Below are positions 48,446-61,300 of a stretch of DNA of 64,000 nt, piece after piece. The notes beneath the pieces were generated by a model. It searched no databases, was not told the origin of the DNA, and saw only the letters and a program-made list of their open reading frames with translations. The stretch covers positions 1,735,958 through 1,799,957 of the forward strand of contig CM038913.1 of assembly GCA_021904315.1 (NCBI GenBank), given 5' to 3'. The stretch is from Sphagnum magellanicum. Lineage: Eukaryota > Streptophyta > Sphagnopsida > Sphagnales > Sphagnaceae. Position 1 is the stretch's first letter. Each line of letters begins with the position of its first letter. Both the position numbers and the translations under genes were made by a program.

Positions 48446-51400
48446 ATGAGCGAGGTATCAATGGGTCAACCACTTTCATGTGCTGTTGCTGCTGCCAACT
48501 CCACCACCACCACCCATGACAAAGGTACACTCCATCCATCTCTTATGCCCTGCCCCCCCTCCAAGTTTCTCTGATCTGATCTTCAATTTCAAGGCATCTG
48601 CAGTGATCAATGCCATTCTTTTCTCTCAAGTTCTTTCTCTGATCAGTAGCAGCATCTGGAACTTCTCCACAAACCAAAAAAACCAAGCCAGCTGTGAGCT
48701 TTTGGAAATTGTTACCAATGCACTTCAAGCACAACCCATTTCATGCTTACTGATTTGCAATGAGCTTCAAATTGTATACAAGAAAACCCAAGCTGCACCT
48801 TGTTGGATGATTAGTAGAAGAAGATGAGCCAGCTGGTGAATTCAATTCCAAGAACTTTTGCAGTGAAAAGCTCAAAGCAAATGAGAGACTTCAATGCAAG
48901 CTGATCATGCTGATCTCAATTGTGTCTTACTATTATTGCAGCCAAAGCAGATCTTATCAAGTACATGGAACAAGCATGGACCGCCATTGCTGCTGCCAAG
49001 ATTCAAGTGCTGAAAACTGTGATGATGGTCTGTTGGAATATTCCTGCTCATTATACACATGTTCTTGATTTGATGACCTACATGGCTCTTGAAAAGCCCT
49101 TTTTCTTCACAAACATGTTTGACAACAACAAGTTCCAGATTCCAAAAACTCTCCTTTCCATTCTCTTCTCTTTCAGTCTTGTTTGAACATCTGTTTGTTT
49201 TATATGCATGTGAAAAATATCCTGATACAAAAATTTGTAACTGAACTGGTGGTTGCAATTGCAGAAGTTTGACAGGGACATGACGCCGGATGGGATTACA
49301 GTCATGATCAAGGAGCTGGAGGAGCTTTTGGCAAACTTCAATTCCCAGCAAATCTCCATAGTCAAGATGTCACTGAACAGATATGCTGAATGCATCCAGA
49401 AAACAGACCTCTCAAATGTTGAAAAGGTTCCTTCCTTCATAAACAAGCACTGCAAACATCCTGCAAGAGTATATTATATGTCTACAGAAAAAAAACAGAG
49501 TTCAGTCAGAAAGAAGAGCTCACAAGAGTAAATACTCTGGGTCCCTCCCTGCAGATGACACACAATGTGAAGGAGAATTCGCAAGGAGTGATCAACCTTG
49601 AGCAGCTGGATCATGTGAATCCCAATGCTTATGGGTCTAGTATCTCTGACCAGGCAACCACATCCGGGAGTGATATCCACAGGTCATCATCATCACCACC
49701 ATCACAATTGTTAAGGTCTTCATCATTGTCTAATTGCAGTTTGATCCTTGTAGGGTTTCTCTTTCTTTCTTGGATAAGTATGTATGAGGAAGATCATCAG
49801 TTGCTGAAAACTGTAGTGGGGCATGTGTGGTCCTGACAGTGAGCTGAACTCAGCATCACATGATTGGTCAGATACATGGAGTGAAGCTGTGGGTGGCATG
49901 ATTAAAAATCAGCGTCAGAGGATATGGTAGGGTTCTTGCTGATTGGACACCAGCTACCTGATTTGGACAATTGACTTTAGCTTGAATCACAAAATTAAGC
50001 AATAGTACTAAGGATTAACAAGAAACAGGGGGTGAACAGTGGCAGAGATCTATCAATGAGTGAAAGTCTGCCGCCAATCCAAGTAGTGCCAAAGTCTGAA
50101 ACTACAAAGGAGCGGCTACGGACAATACTCAGGTAGATACAATTGCATACCTCTGTTTCTGCTGCTGCCACTGATGATGATAATGATGGTGATGATGATG
50201 ATGATGATCCATGAGATTTGTCTTTTGATATGATCAGTCTCTCTAAACTTCTCGGTTAGTGTAAGAAGAAACCAATCCATCAAAGGCTAAATTGTGTTTG
50301 CTCATCAAATTGAGATTTCCAAAACTCTCTTGTCAATTGAGCACTCACGAATCTTAAATTCTGCAGCAATCACTTCATATTTGGAGATCTAGAGAAGGAG
50401 TTGAGAGAGGAGATCATTGATGCCTTCCAGGATGTTCGAGTCTCCCCCGGTACCGAAGTAATCAAGCAGGGTGATGTTGCTGACTACTTCTACATCATTG
50501 TAAGAAGAATCTGGCAATTGCCCATGTTACACACAATCTAATTGCTGATCTTAGTTATACATGTTCAAATCTGTTTTGACATCTTTCTCTGGCATCAATC
50601 ATTGTTGAAATTCTGACCATGTTTTTTGCCTTGCAGGATGTGGGCGAATTTGAAATTTTGGTGAAGAAGGTAAGAGTGAAGCTCCATTTCCACTGCTGAT
50701 TTGATTGCTTTCTTGCAAAACAGTAATTGGTTTTGCAGTTTTCAATTTCCAATGATCTCAAAGGTTTTCTTCTTGCACTTCTGGAGTCTGTCTCTCTCAT
50801 GCAAGCAAGCTTTGGGGGATGCTTCTTTGAAAGGGCTTGATCAGTTGTGTATGTCAAACATTTGTAGGGAAATGAGCCCTTTTTGTTGTTAAGAACCAGA
50901 GGAGCTGGAGAGAGCTTTGGGGATTTAGCAATGATGTATGACACCACGCGTAATGCCACAGTGAAGGCCACTTCACATGCCCTCTTGTGGACTGTCAATC
51001 GCATCACCTTCAAATCTATCTTAGGTCGACATCTCTCTGAATCTTCAAATGCCCAGGTTACTTTTCTGTACAGCTGAAAAACACTACACACATTCATAGT
51101 TGCTCAGCTCTAAATTGTAGCTGGCATGATGATGATACCCACTGCTTCAAGATTACCATTCTTTTTTTCTTCAACTCCTCTCCTTGATGCAAGCAAGCAT
51201 GTGCGAGAGACATGCCCAAGAGATGAGACAGAGAAAAACAGAGACAAGGGATTGAGTACTGACTGTAAAATTGAGGTTGAAGCTTTTGGGAATTATTAGC
51301 CTCTCATCCTCATGAAGCCCTCATCATCATCATGATCATCATGTTTTGTTGCCACACAGGTGTTGAGGGAAGCACCTGCTTTGAAGAAGTTATCAACCAA

Positions 51401-54400
51401 GGAGATTGTGATGTTGGGCAACAATTGTAGCATCATGAGCTACCGACGTGGGGATCCAATTTTGACAGCTGGGTCAAGCCTTGACAGGGTATATACGTCA
51501 AAGAAACTAAAGATGATCATGATGGAAAAGAGCATGTGAGAGACTCTTGTGCAAGTCTGATTATATTTCAATCCACAAACCTCTGGAATAATTTAATGCT
51601 CTAGCTTTGATCAGAAACTCTCTCAATGAACCCTGTTGGAGGCATGTCCTCATATAAGTGGACCCATTTCTTGCTGCTTCTGAATTTCCAGATTTATCTC
51701 TTTCTGAATCAATCTCTTCTTGATCAGCTCTTTTGCAACTTTTTCCCAAGCCACTCTTTAGACCAAGAACAAAAACATTAAGTCCACAGAAGAAATTAGG
51801 TGACAGAATGGATGCTGTTGTGGCAGGGGTTTATATAGTTCTCATTTATGCTGTGGCTGGATTTGGCATGTTAGGTTTGTATAGTGCAAGAGGGGCAGGT
51901 ACGGGTGAGTTGGGGCAAAACAGTGGGCAACCAAATTGTGGTAGGGAGAGGAGGGGCTGAAGGTGGTGGCGAGACACTGACCATGTTGAGCCGCTTGGAA
52001 GTTCTCAGTGAAGCATTGCTCTTGAATGAAGAGTCAACAATCCCTTACAATTACAATGCAGCATCAGATGAGGTAGGTTGGGACATTGCTTTGTCCAGGT
52101 GGTGGCTTGTAGGTAGGTTGGTAGGTATGTATGTAGTTCCTGAGGATCTTTAGAACCAACCATCAAAACTATTGATATCATTATTTTCTTCTGAAGAGTG
52201 GTGGGTGTCTAATTTCTATGTAATTTGATTGCAGACTACCATCATTACTGTCAATCGAGAGCTCTTCACCAAGGATATGCTCACAGCGATTCGAAAAGGA
52301 TTGCAAAATCAGCTCATCACTTGTGCTCTACAACACATACATGCATTTCTGGAGCTCAGTCCTACTCAACTCTCTCAGCTGGCAGAAACTTTCTCCCAGA
52401 CTGTCTATGCAAAAGGTATGTCCAATTTTCCAGCTCCATTTTCCACTCTCATTCCAGACTCTTGATTTGCACACACAAACATGGCCCTTCTTCTAAAGTG
52501 CCCATCTTTCCTTGATTCCCAGGGAAAGAAATCACCAGGATTGGTGACATGAATGGATCAGCTGCCCGTATCTTTGTGGTCCAAAGAGGTACTGTGAGCT
52601 TGTACAAGCTACCTTCAAGTGACGAGAAGCTGGACAAGAGTGAGACAAGTAGTAGGGAGAGGGATGGAGGTTCTACTACTTCTTCAAGTAGTAGTGCAGG
52701 AAACAAACACAATTCAATTCTCAAGGGCAGCTCAGGTAGTAGCATCATCACATCTGGAAGCGAAAAGGGCAGCGGTGGTGGCAGACAACAATCACATTTG
52801 AGATCAAATAAGCTAGGCAGTGGCAGCAGTACACAGGAGGATCTGAAACCTACACGTGAGGTTAAGTCAGCAGTGGCTGCTCCTGCCTCAGTGCCAGCTC
52901 CATCAGCAGCATCCACCAAGTCAACACTGACTCAATCATCAGAATCTCAAACAAGAGCTAGTGCATCTGGCAAGGCTGTGCAGCAACAGCCGACAGATAA
53001 GACAAGGTCAAACATCAGCCAAACTTCAATGTGAGTTCTCTGTAGCTTTAGATTCTCATGTCAAGGTTTTCGAACTGCATCTCCAACACTGAGGAATTCT
53101 GCGGAAGACTAGTAATGGATCAAACAAAGCAGTTTGCTTGCCAAGGAAGGCAGGGAAGGGTTGGGTCCTTCTTCAGTGTCTTTCCTCTTTCATCCCAAGC
53201 TAGCTTTTCAGCCAAACAGAATCTCTTTGCCCAGCATTAAGGCATCAGTTGCTATCTAACAGTAATGTTTAACTTACTGTTTGCAGCATTGGTCCTTTCA
53301 CTGTGACCACATATGGTGTGTTTGGTGATGAATGTTTGCTTGGCACTGTGAAGGACGAGAATAGCCATGGGACTCCATGTCAAGCAACAACAGTAGCTGA
53401 ATCCAAAGCAGGAGTTGTAGTGTTGTCAGTGTCCTTGGCAGAAGTGACATTGATCTTGGGACCCATTCAAGAGCTCCTCTCACGTGTAGTGAACCTCAAG
53501 GTCCTCAGGTGGTGCTATTAGCTCTGCCCCAATGTATTACACTCTCAATTTGATCAGTCATATGATAATGTTGTGGCTCGTGGTTTGCACATGGGATCTG
53601 GATGATCCTGACACACCCACAAGAGGTTGAGAGATTGTGAGGAAAAATGTTGTACAGTCTCCAGGCATATAATTCCCCTCAAGAATATCTATTTGGATTG
53701 TGTGTAACTTTGCAGAAAGCTTGTGTATTTAGAGTATCTCACGAGCCCAGAGATCAGCATGCTGTCACATTCAATGGGTGTCCACAGAATGAAAGCTGGG
53801 GAGACAATCTATAAGGCTGGAGAACTCACCGATCGTCTCTATGTTGTGCATCGAGGGACAGTCATCATGACTCCACATGACAAAAAGGCCGACCAGATTG
53901 TGCTTGTCAAAGGATCTTACTTTGGAGAAGATGCTCTCATGAGCAATGAGCCATGTCTATCCACCATGGTTGCAGGACAACGTGGGCCTCTCTCCCTCCC
54001 TCCATCCCTCCCTCCATTTTAGGTGCAACCAAGAAATCTGTTGGATCTCCGCATCATGTGTTTCTTGTTAGAACAGATTGCAAACTTCATGGTCCAGTTA
54101 CACAATATTGTACAGAATTCTTATTACAGCAAGTTCAGGGTTTTGTGGTTTGGAGAAACACAAGAATCTTGGGAGTCTTTCGAAAACTATAGATGGTCTT
54201 CATAAGATTGACAATGACTGACAATTGAAATTCGACTGCTTGGCCTGCTGCCAGGTGCTGAATTGTACTATCTGGATAGGGAAGTGCTGGAGGCAAATCT
54301 TGGACCTCTGAAGGAGTTGAATGAGGCACGGCGGCGTGAAGATGAGAAGCGTGGGATTGTGAAGAATATCACTTTTGAGGAACTTGAGGAAATTGGAGTT

Positions 54401-56570
54401 CTTGGAGCTGGTTATTGTTTCTCCTGCATCACCCTAGAAACCCTGCTTTCAATTTGTTGTTCATTCTTTTGGGGGGTCATCCCACCTTTTTGGATTTAAT
54501 TTTTAGTTGATATGCAAAAAAACTCCATCTTCCTTCACCCCTTGCTGGCAGGCACCCCCATACACTCACTTATAATGTGATATTTTACTGCTGGATCTCT
54601 CGCTGCAGGTTTGTTTGGGAAAGTGAAACTCGTGTACAGTCATCACACAAAAGAGCACTATGCTCTGAAATGTGTCAGCAAAGCCAAGGTCCTCCCTCTT
54701 CACACATTTTTCTTCTGCGCTTGTTTGGCCTCCCATTGGATGTTAGCTTCCTTGAGCACTTTCCCAGAATATGTACATAGCATGGCTGGTTTCTGGCAAT
54801 GTCTAGATCTGTTGAATGAGAGAATGGACTGATGGATGTTGCTTTTGTTGAACAGGTAGTAAAAATGCAAGAAGAGGAGCATTTGAGAAATGAGAAGATT
54901 CACATGTCAGACCTGGATCACCCCTTCATCACCAAGCTTATCCGCACTTTCAAGGATGCAAGAAATGTAAGATAGCAGTTGCTTACCCTAACCAGCCTCT
55001 GGAGATCATGAACATCACACATGACAGCCATGGAACAGTTCATGAAAGAGCAACAACAACCTGACAGAGAAACCCCAACACCTGGATTGTTCTGCAATCC
55101 TGATGACTAATCACAATTACTCAAATCTCGAGAGCAGGGAAAATGCAAGGATGTCTCCTCTCTTTCTTGATTAAGAAAAAGATTGTTTGGGGGCTGTTCA
55201 TTGTTTCAGGTATATTTGCTGGTGGAGCTGACCACAGGCGGGGAGTTGTTTTTGTTCATGGAGAAAATGGGGCGCTTGCAAGAATGGGAGGCGGCATTCT
55301 ACGCAGGCAGTGTTCTTCTTGCGTATGTCCCCCCTTTTGGATCTGTTGATTCTCTGTAGCTACAAAGCACCTGAGATCTGTTTAAGCTTTACTGCTCTGT
55401 GATTGTCCGTTCCTATACATCACCTTTCTTGTACATACTTCCTGCAAGACATGCAACAGTTCTTTCTAATGTAAAGCTACACAGCAGCAGCTGTTGACAA
55501 AGAAAAGCTTAGTGGGTGCTGTGGGTTGTTGCAGACTAGAATACATGCATAGCAAAGGAATAGTGTATCGTGATCTCAAGCCTGAGAACACAATGATCAG
55601 TGAAAGTGGATATCCAAAACTGATTGACATGGGGTTTGCCAAGCGCATCCATAACCGCCGCACCTTCTCCATGTGTGGCACACCTGATTACATGGCTCCT
55701 GAAATCATCAAGCGTCAAGGACATGGCAAAGGTGTTGATTACTGGGCGCTCGGTTGCCTCATCTTTGAGATGATTACCAATACAAGCCCTTTCAACAAGG
55801 GTGATGATCCACCTCAGGTACTTACCTAGTAAAGAAAAACTTTGAAGAACTTTGTTCAAGAAATGACACAATTGAGGATCTAGATCAGAAGAAAGCAACA
55901 AATACATCTTGTGTATGGTCCAAAAATCCTTTAGCCTAAAAATGCATGCAAGAGGGATTCATGATGGTGTTTGTATGTTTTGGGTGTAGGTTGTGTTTCG
56001 TACCATCACTCAAGGCAATGTCAGGTTTCCACCTTACATGAGTGCCAATGCAATTGACATTGTGAAGCAACTGCTGGATCCTAACCCTGAGACGCGCCTC
56101 GGATGCCGCAAGTCTGGTACAGCTGAGATCAAAGAACACCCATTCTTCAACAAAGTCATCAACTTCCAACTTCTCATTCGTGAAAAGGAGGAGGCACCTG
56201 TAAGATATATATACTGCACTAAATCTCTTGCAATTATTAGACTTGTTTGCAGCATATTCTTATAATCAAACCAGAAGTAGCAACATCTCTTTGGATAAAT
56301 CTCTTCTTCATCTTCAGCTCTTGTGTGAGATGATCTAGAGTTCCTGATGAATGTATCAGTTGTTCCTCTCCAGGAACAGATCAAACACTGTATAATCCAC
56401 AAGAAAGAAATTGACATGGGAAAACATATGCCATTTGTTTATTCTTGCAGATGGTCCCTCCCAAAGTGAGTGACTACAGGAAGCTCTGTGTTATTGTGGA
56501 CTCAGGCGATCCTCATGATATTGCAGCTAACACCGCTGGCAACAAAACCGATTGGGATGACATTTTCTAG
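48446..56570 (+). CDS. cGMP-dependent protein kinase (PKG-type) with four cyclic-nucleotide domains
   Basis: Twenty-one exons can be joined with phases agreeing throughout (48446-48524, 48942-49027, 49265-49426, 49555-49715, 50046-50132, 50367-50499, 50637-50669, 50868-51056, 51360-51488, 51875-52072, 52235-52415, 52523-53030, 53287-53508, 53716-53981, 54255-54410, 54609-54688, 54856-54966, 55210-55322, 55535-55817, 55990-56199, 56451-56570), giving 1168 aa. Residues 1-165 are unrecognised and helical. cNBD-A (about 190-310) has GESFGDLAMMYD and TRNATVKA. cNBD-B (311-420), cNBD-C (420-722, with a Ser-rich insert of about 140 aa) and cNBD-D (723-845; FGEDALM) are degenerate. The AGC kinase (847-1110) has GAGLFGKV, ALK (K884), YRDLKPEN (976-983), DMG (996-998) instead of DFG, and CGTPDYMAPE. 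The tail ends WDDIF. cGMP binding should release kinase inhibition. Four-cNBD PKGs are known from algae, ciliates and apicomplexans. An alternative start is the Met at 50056, with exons 1-4 a separate gene. Confidence 0.9.
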
Positions 56571-56764
56571 CTTCTGCATCATGCATGCAACTTTCTGTTT
56601 GGACAAACTCTTTTTTCTGAAATTTCTCACAAGTGCAAATATTATTCTGCAGCACTTTCACTCAAGATAGCTGAAAGACTTGAACTTCCTTGACATAATA
56701 AGAGAGCAAACAGATTCACGTAAGGTAATGCCAGCCATCAATGTCCTTGGATGTTATGAAGGGG

Positions 56765-56890
56765 AAGGCACTGCTGCTGTCAGTGCCTTTCGCCCTGTGA
56801 ATCAAGGGCGGACGTCCAAGGAGCCCGAGGTCCAGGGCAGAAGGCATTGCTGTCAGTGCCTTTTGCCCCGTGAATCGAGGGCGGAGTTAA
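56765..56890 (+). repeat. Tandem pair of 76-bp units each containing two hairpins
   Basis: AAGGCACTG...CAGTGCCTT (56765-56789) is a 9-bp perfect stem and recurs as AAGGCATTG...CAGTGCCTT at 56841-56862. Each is followed by a second palindrome, CGCCCTGTGAATCAAGGGCG in unit 1 and GCCCCGTGAATCGAGGGC in unit 2. The pair begins about 195 bp after the kinase stop codon and may lie in its 3' untranslated region. Confidence 0.6.
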
Positions 56891-57421
56891 CGTAGATAAG
56901 CTTGAATATCTATTTGCAATATGTCCATCTCTCACAAGCTTGGCATTCTCATCAGTGCAATTCAGAGGAAAAGGAGAGGAACTCGGAGTTGATCAACACG
57001 CATTATCATCATCATCTTCATCAGCATGAGAATACAGATCTTCATGATCTTCATTTGCAGGATTGAGTCCAGAGCACGAAATTAATTAGCATAGTGCGGG
57101 GGAAAACGTGTTTGTGTATTTGTGTGCATCGATGAGCATTGTTATTGTGTTTGCCACAGACAGAATGGCAAAGAAAATTAGCTGTGAAAGATGACGTCAA
57201 TGGTCATGCAATTGCGGAAGCTTTGCGCGCACCTTTTCTGCCTTTTCGAAGACACAAACAAAAGCCTCCTTTGCACAAATTTACAGGAAAGTTGCTCGAT
57301 TCGATGGACAAAATTATCATCAGAAAAAACCGAGGTCCAAGTAAGTTGTGGGAAGAAAAACAGATCTGCCGTTATTGCCATCAAGTGAAGAAGATGCACA
57401 TTGCAGATCTGCATAGACTTG

Positions 57422-57459
<38 letters not shown>

Positions 57460-58370
57460 AGAGTACGTATGCCTAATTTAGAGAGTTTTTGTGTAGTTTC
57501 TTCAGTGCTGTTTCTCCGAGCTGTTTGCTTTTGCGCGATCTGATTCTTCTTGCAGAAGTTACGTGTTGTATTCCTTCCTCCATCTGCGGACTTCCATTTC
57601 AAAACAACAAAGTACAATGATACTGTATACAATCTCTCTCTCTCTCAAGAACTCATGTTTTTTCTTGTCTTCCTCAAGAGACCCGAACGAATCTCCGCCC
57701 CGCAGCATTCAGTCTGCAGATGTCTCTTGCCACGAGAAGAAGAAGAAGAAGCAATCAAAGGTACTACCAGGCTATAAGGCAAGCAATCTGTCCACAGTTA
57801 CTCACACGATCTTGCTCTCATTTTTGCAGATCCGAATTGCTTCTTTCGAACACTCTCTCACCGCTCGTTGCATGCAAACGTTTGGAGCTCAAGGAGTAGG
57901 AGAATCGCTTGCCAAGCAATAGAGAGATTCGGGTGATGCTCGGCTCTCCTCCGGGGGCAGATGTGCAAACGGTGGGCCCTGTTCTGTTCTTGCCTCTTCT
58001 TCTTCTTCTTCTTCTGATTACTTTTTCTCCTGTTCGCCCGCAAACAACGTCACTCGTACCCGTGCACAACCACAAACAAACAGAGGTACACGAGCGACGA
58101 CAGGGGGTTTCGGATTGCGGTTGCTGTCTGTTGGATTATCCTCTTCTCCTGCTGCTTTTGATTCTTGTTCGCGGTAATTATTTTTTTGCTCTTGACTCCA
58201 TCGCCAGATTGTTGTTGCAATTGCGTTCCTCTTGGCATGCATGCATCCTAGGATTTCAGTTCTAGAGTTCAGGATGAGGTAGTGTTTTTTGGCTCTGTTT
58301 TTTGGAGTTTCTTGTGGGAGGAGGAAGAGGAGAAGAAGAGGAGGAGGAGGGGATGGTTGTGGCGTGAGCA
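56891..58370. other. Intergenic and probable 5' leader of the CPBP gene
   Basis: Contains a (GA)n microsatellite at 57426-57456 and CTT/TCT-rich tracts near 57990-58015. The plus frame at 57139-57459 (106 codons, ending in the GA repeat) has a CRYCHQVKK segment but no family I know and no clear gene model. Part of this DNA may be spliced 5' leader. Confidence 0.4.
57426..57456. repeat. (GA)n microsatellite
   Basis: Uninterrupted GA units, about 15 copies. Confidence 0.9.
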
Positions 58371-61300
58371 ATGCAAGGGCTCTGCGGCGTCGCTTGTACA
58401 GTTTCTTCTGTTGTACATGAATCGCCATCTTCATCCTCCTCAGCAGTTTTGCTGAAGCCCTTTGTCACGAGGCCGGGGATTGCTGTGAGCATCGGCAACA
58501 ACAATAACAACTTCTTTTGTACTGAGACTTTTTGGAGGTTTGATGTCGGGCGAGGAGGGATGACTATGGCATCTCTTACAGCAGCAGCCGGCAGCAAGCT
58601 GGCTGCAACAACACCGCCGCCGCTGCTGCACCAAATTAGTACAACACTGGGATCTCGACGACGCTACAACATAATAACAGCAGCAGCAGCCTCCATAGCT
58701 GAAGCTCGGCCGCTATTCCGAGTTCTGCGGCTTGGTACTGGTCCTCGTTCTATCCCTGAGCAACAACAAGCTTTGTTACCCTGCTCATTACTGAGAAAGA
58801 AGAGCAGCAGTCGCTGCCTCTTTGCACGCAATAAAGCCATCGCCGAAGACGATGACGAGCTTGTCCAAGTCGTGAACGACGGCGGCGGTCCTCCCACACC
58901 GGTGAACTCTTGTTTCCTCTTGCATACTTACCTCAAAAGATGCAGTAGAAAAACTTCTTCTTTGCAGTCACCAATTCTTCACTGCCATGGTGGTTGCAAT
59001 GTTCCTTCTTTTGTGGAGGAGCTGGAGTCAAGTTTTGCTATACCCATTTCTCAATCTCGGTCTCCTAGTTAGTGATAATGGCAGTGCCCAGTGGCAACCC
59101 TCTTGCAGCACAGAGGAGCCTCACAATGAAAAGCGTGAGAAAAAGAGTGATGCATGCAATCAATTAGGGCATATGAAAATCGTAAGGGGAAATTGGTGGC
59201 TGGGGGTTCATGCAATTTCTTTTTGCAGGAGCCAGGAACCTCTTGGCCATTTTTGGAGAGATGGAATGTACCATGGGATGGCAAAGTGACAGCAGTTGGA
59301 ATGGCGATTTGGTTGTTCAGGTATTCCTCATCTGTGTCCAAAGTGTGCTGTGCTTTTATTCCACATCTTTGTCCTTGATTTGCCCTTTGTAGATCTACCT
59401 GCATTTAGCATAGTGTTCAGAATGGAATTGGCTTAAGTGGTCTCATCTTGAGACTGATGGTTGCTCAGGTGAACAAAAGAAATGAGGGAATTCATTGGCA
59501 GTAAGATGTGGTGTCAGGTTTTTGTACATAACTGTTTGATGGGAGTTTGGATGATGGAAGGACAGCTTTCTGACAACAGGAATAGCAGTATCAGCCATTG
59601 CAGCATACCTTGGGATAAGCAGACGACAGGTTATGGACCTGGATGAGCAAGCTCTCTTCATCTTTGTTCATCAGCTGTGGGTCTAATCCACCCTCCTTTT
59701 GTTTGCATTTTTTTCTCAACCATGTTTCATGAATCGGAAAGCATGGGTTTTTCACTTCCACGCATCATGATTTTGTTTAATGTGTCAGTTTCATGAGTGA
59801 TAGGCACAAGAAGATGTGTATCTGTCGACTAAATCATCTCCTGTGTGAATAGGAGAGGGGCATGATGTGCTGATGGATTAGTGATTGTTTTTCAGTGCAC
59901 AAACCATTGCAGGACTCAGCGCACTGAATTTGGTGCTGGCCCCACACCGACCTTACCCTCCTCAACTATTTTCATATGGTGTGTGAACTTTTACTTTCTT
60001 GGATGTCCATGCAAATATCCAGATTTTGTGCTTTTTTCATTCCCTCTAGATCTCATAGTGGGACTGTCAGAGCCTCCATCATCCCTACCTTGTGCTCTAA
60101 ACAGTGACAGACTTGTCAAGGGATGAGCACAATTTCCAGTAGGCTATGAATTATACAAAATGTGCTACTTCCTTGCCTTCCTGTTGGTTGACGATTTTTT
60201 TTGTTGTTGAGAACAGACTGGAGCTCACCATTAGATCTCCGTAGAGGATGGCTACTCTATGGAGGGATTGGTGTCATAGGTGCAGCAGCAGCTGTAGTAG
60301 CAGTTAGTACTCTTGCAGTTACAGTAACCGGTCAACCACCACCACGAGAGGTGTGTTTCCTAGGGCTCTCTTGAAGGCCGCTTTTGTTTTCAATTGATTG
60401 ATTCTCTCTCATCTTCAAGGGCTCTGATTTCACAGTGATGTGGTAGATATTATGTGGTCCTTAAGGTGGCTGCTGTTCAAGTTTCTTTGGTGGCTATGGG
60501 AGTTACTAACAATGTTCTTTGACCTAGACCTTTCTGGATTGTGTTTTGTAGTAGGAAAACAGCTTGTTCTTTAAGAGCTCAAGCCACAAAACAGTAAGCT
60601 CGTGCCTTGTTATGATCACTGCAGGAGGCAGATGCCTTGCTCCAGCTACTGCCTATCATTGGAGCATCACCTGCCAGGTTGCTCAAACAGTCTTCGCCCC
60701 ATTCTAGTGACCTTTTTGTGTTATCCACTATTTCACATAGCATGACATGAATAAACTGGGCCTGTTGTGAAAATCAGACTTGTTAATTCTGTTGTGTGGC
60801 TTGATGGTGTTGGACAGTACTGCAGCATTAATAGCTGTCACTGGTATCCTGGCCCCAATCCTTGAAGAATCTGTGTTCCGTGGCTTCCTGATGACCTCTC
60901 TCACTAAATGGTACTGTTCTACCTCTCTCATTTGTCTACCTTCAAGCCATCATGTGATTAATGTCAGACCCACAATGCTTCTAGTGTTATCACTAAGATG
61001 CAACAATTCAAGTAATGTGGATTGGGTGATAGGGTTCCAACACCTGTGGCAGTGGTGATCAGTGCATGTGCATTTGCTGGGGCCCACCTAACACCAGGAG
61101 AATTCCCCCAACTTCTGGCTCTTGGTACTGATAGTTTTTCCAAAGATGTCTCTTGACTCCTGTCAGGATTGCTCAAATGTGCAAGAAGTACTTGCAGGAC
61201 AGAAGTAGTCTAGTTTGAACCTCTGCTGCCAATGCTTGTGTCTTGTATCAAATGCTAGATTTGATCAAACTCCTGACATGCTGTAGTGGTGTGAATTGCA

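Noticed and set aside
52449..52919. Minus-strand frame of 156 codons
   Set aside because: Antisense shadow of the Ser-rich insert of the kinase, with no independent motifs.
57818..58434. Overlapping frames on both strands before the CPBP gene
   Set aside because: They result from CTT/GAA-rich tracts in the leader; none has a domain or splice model.
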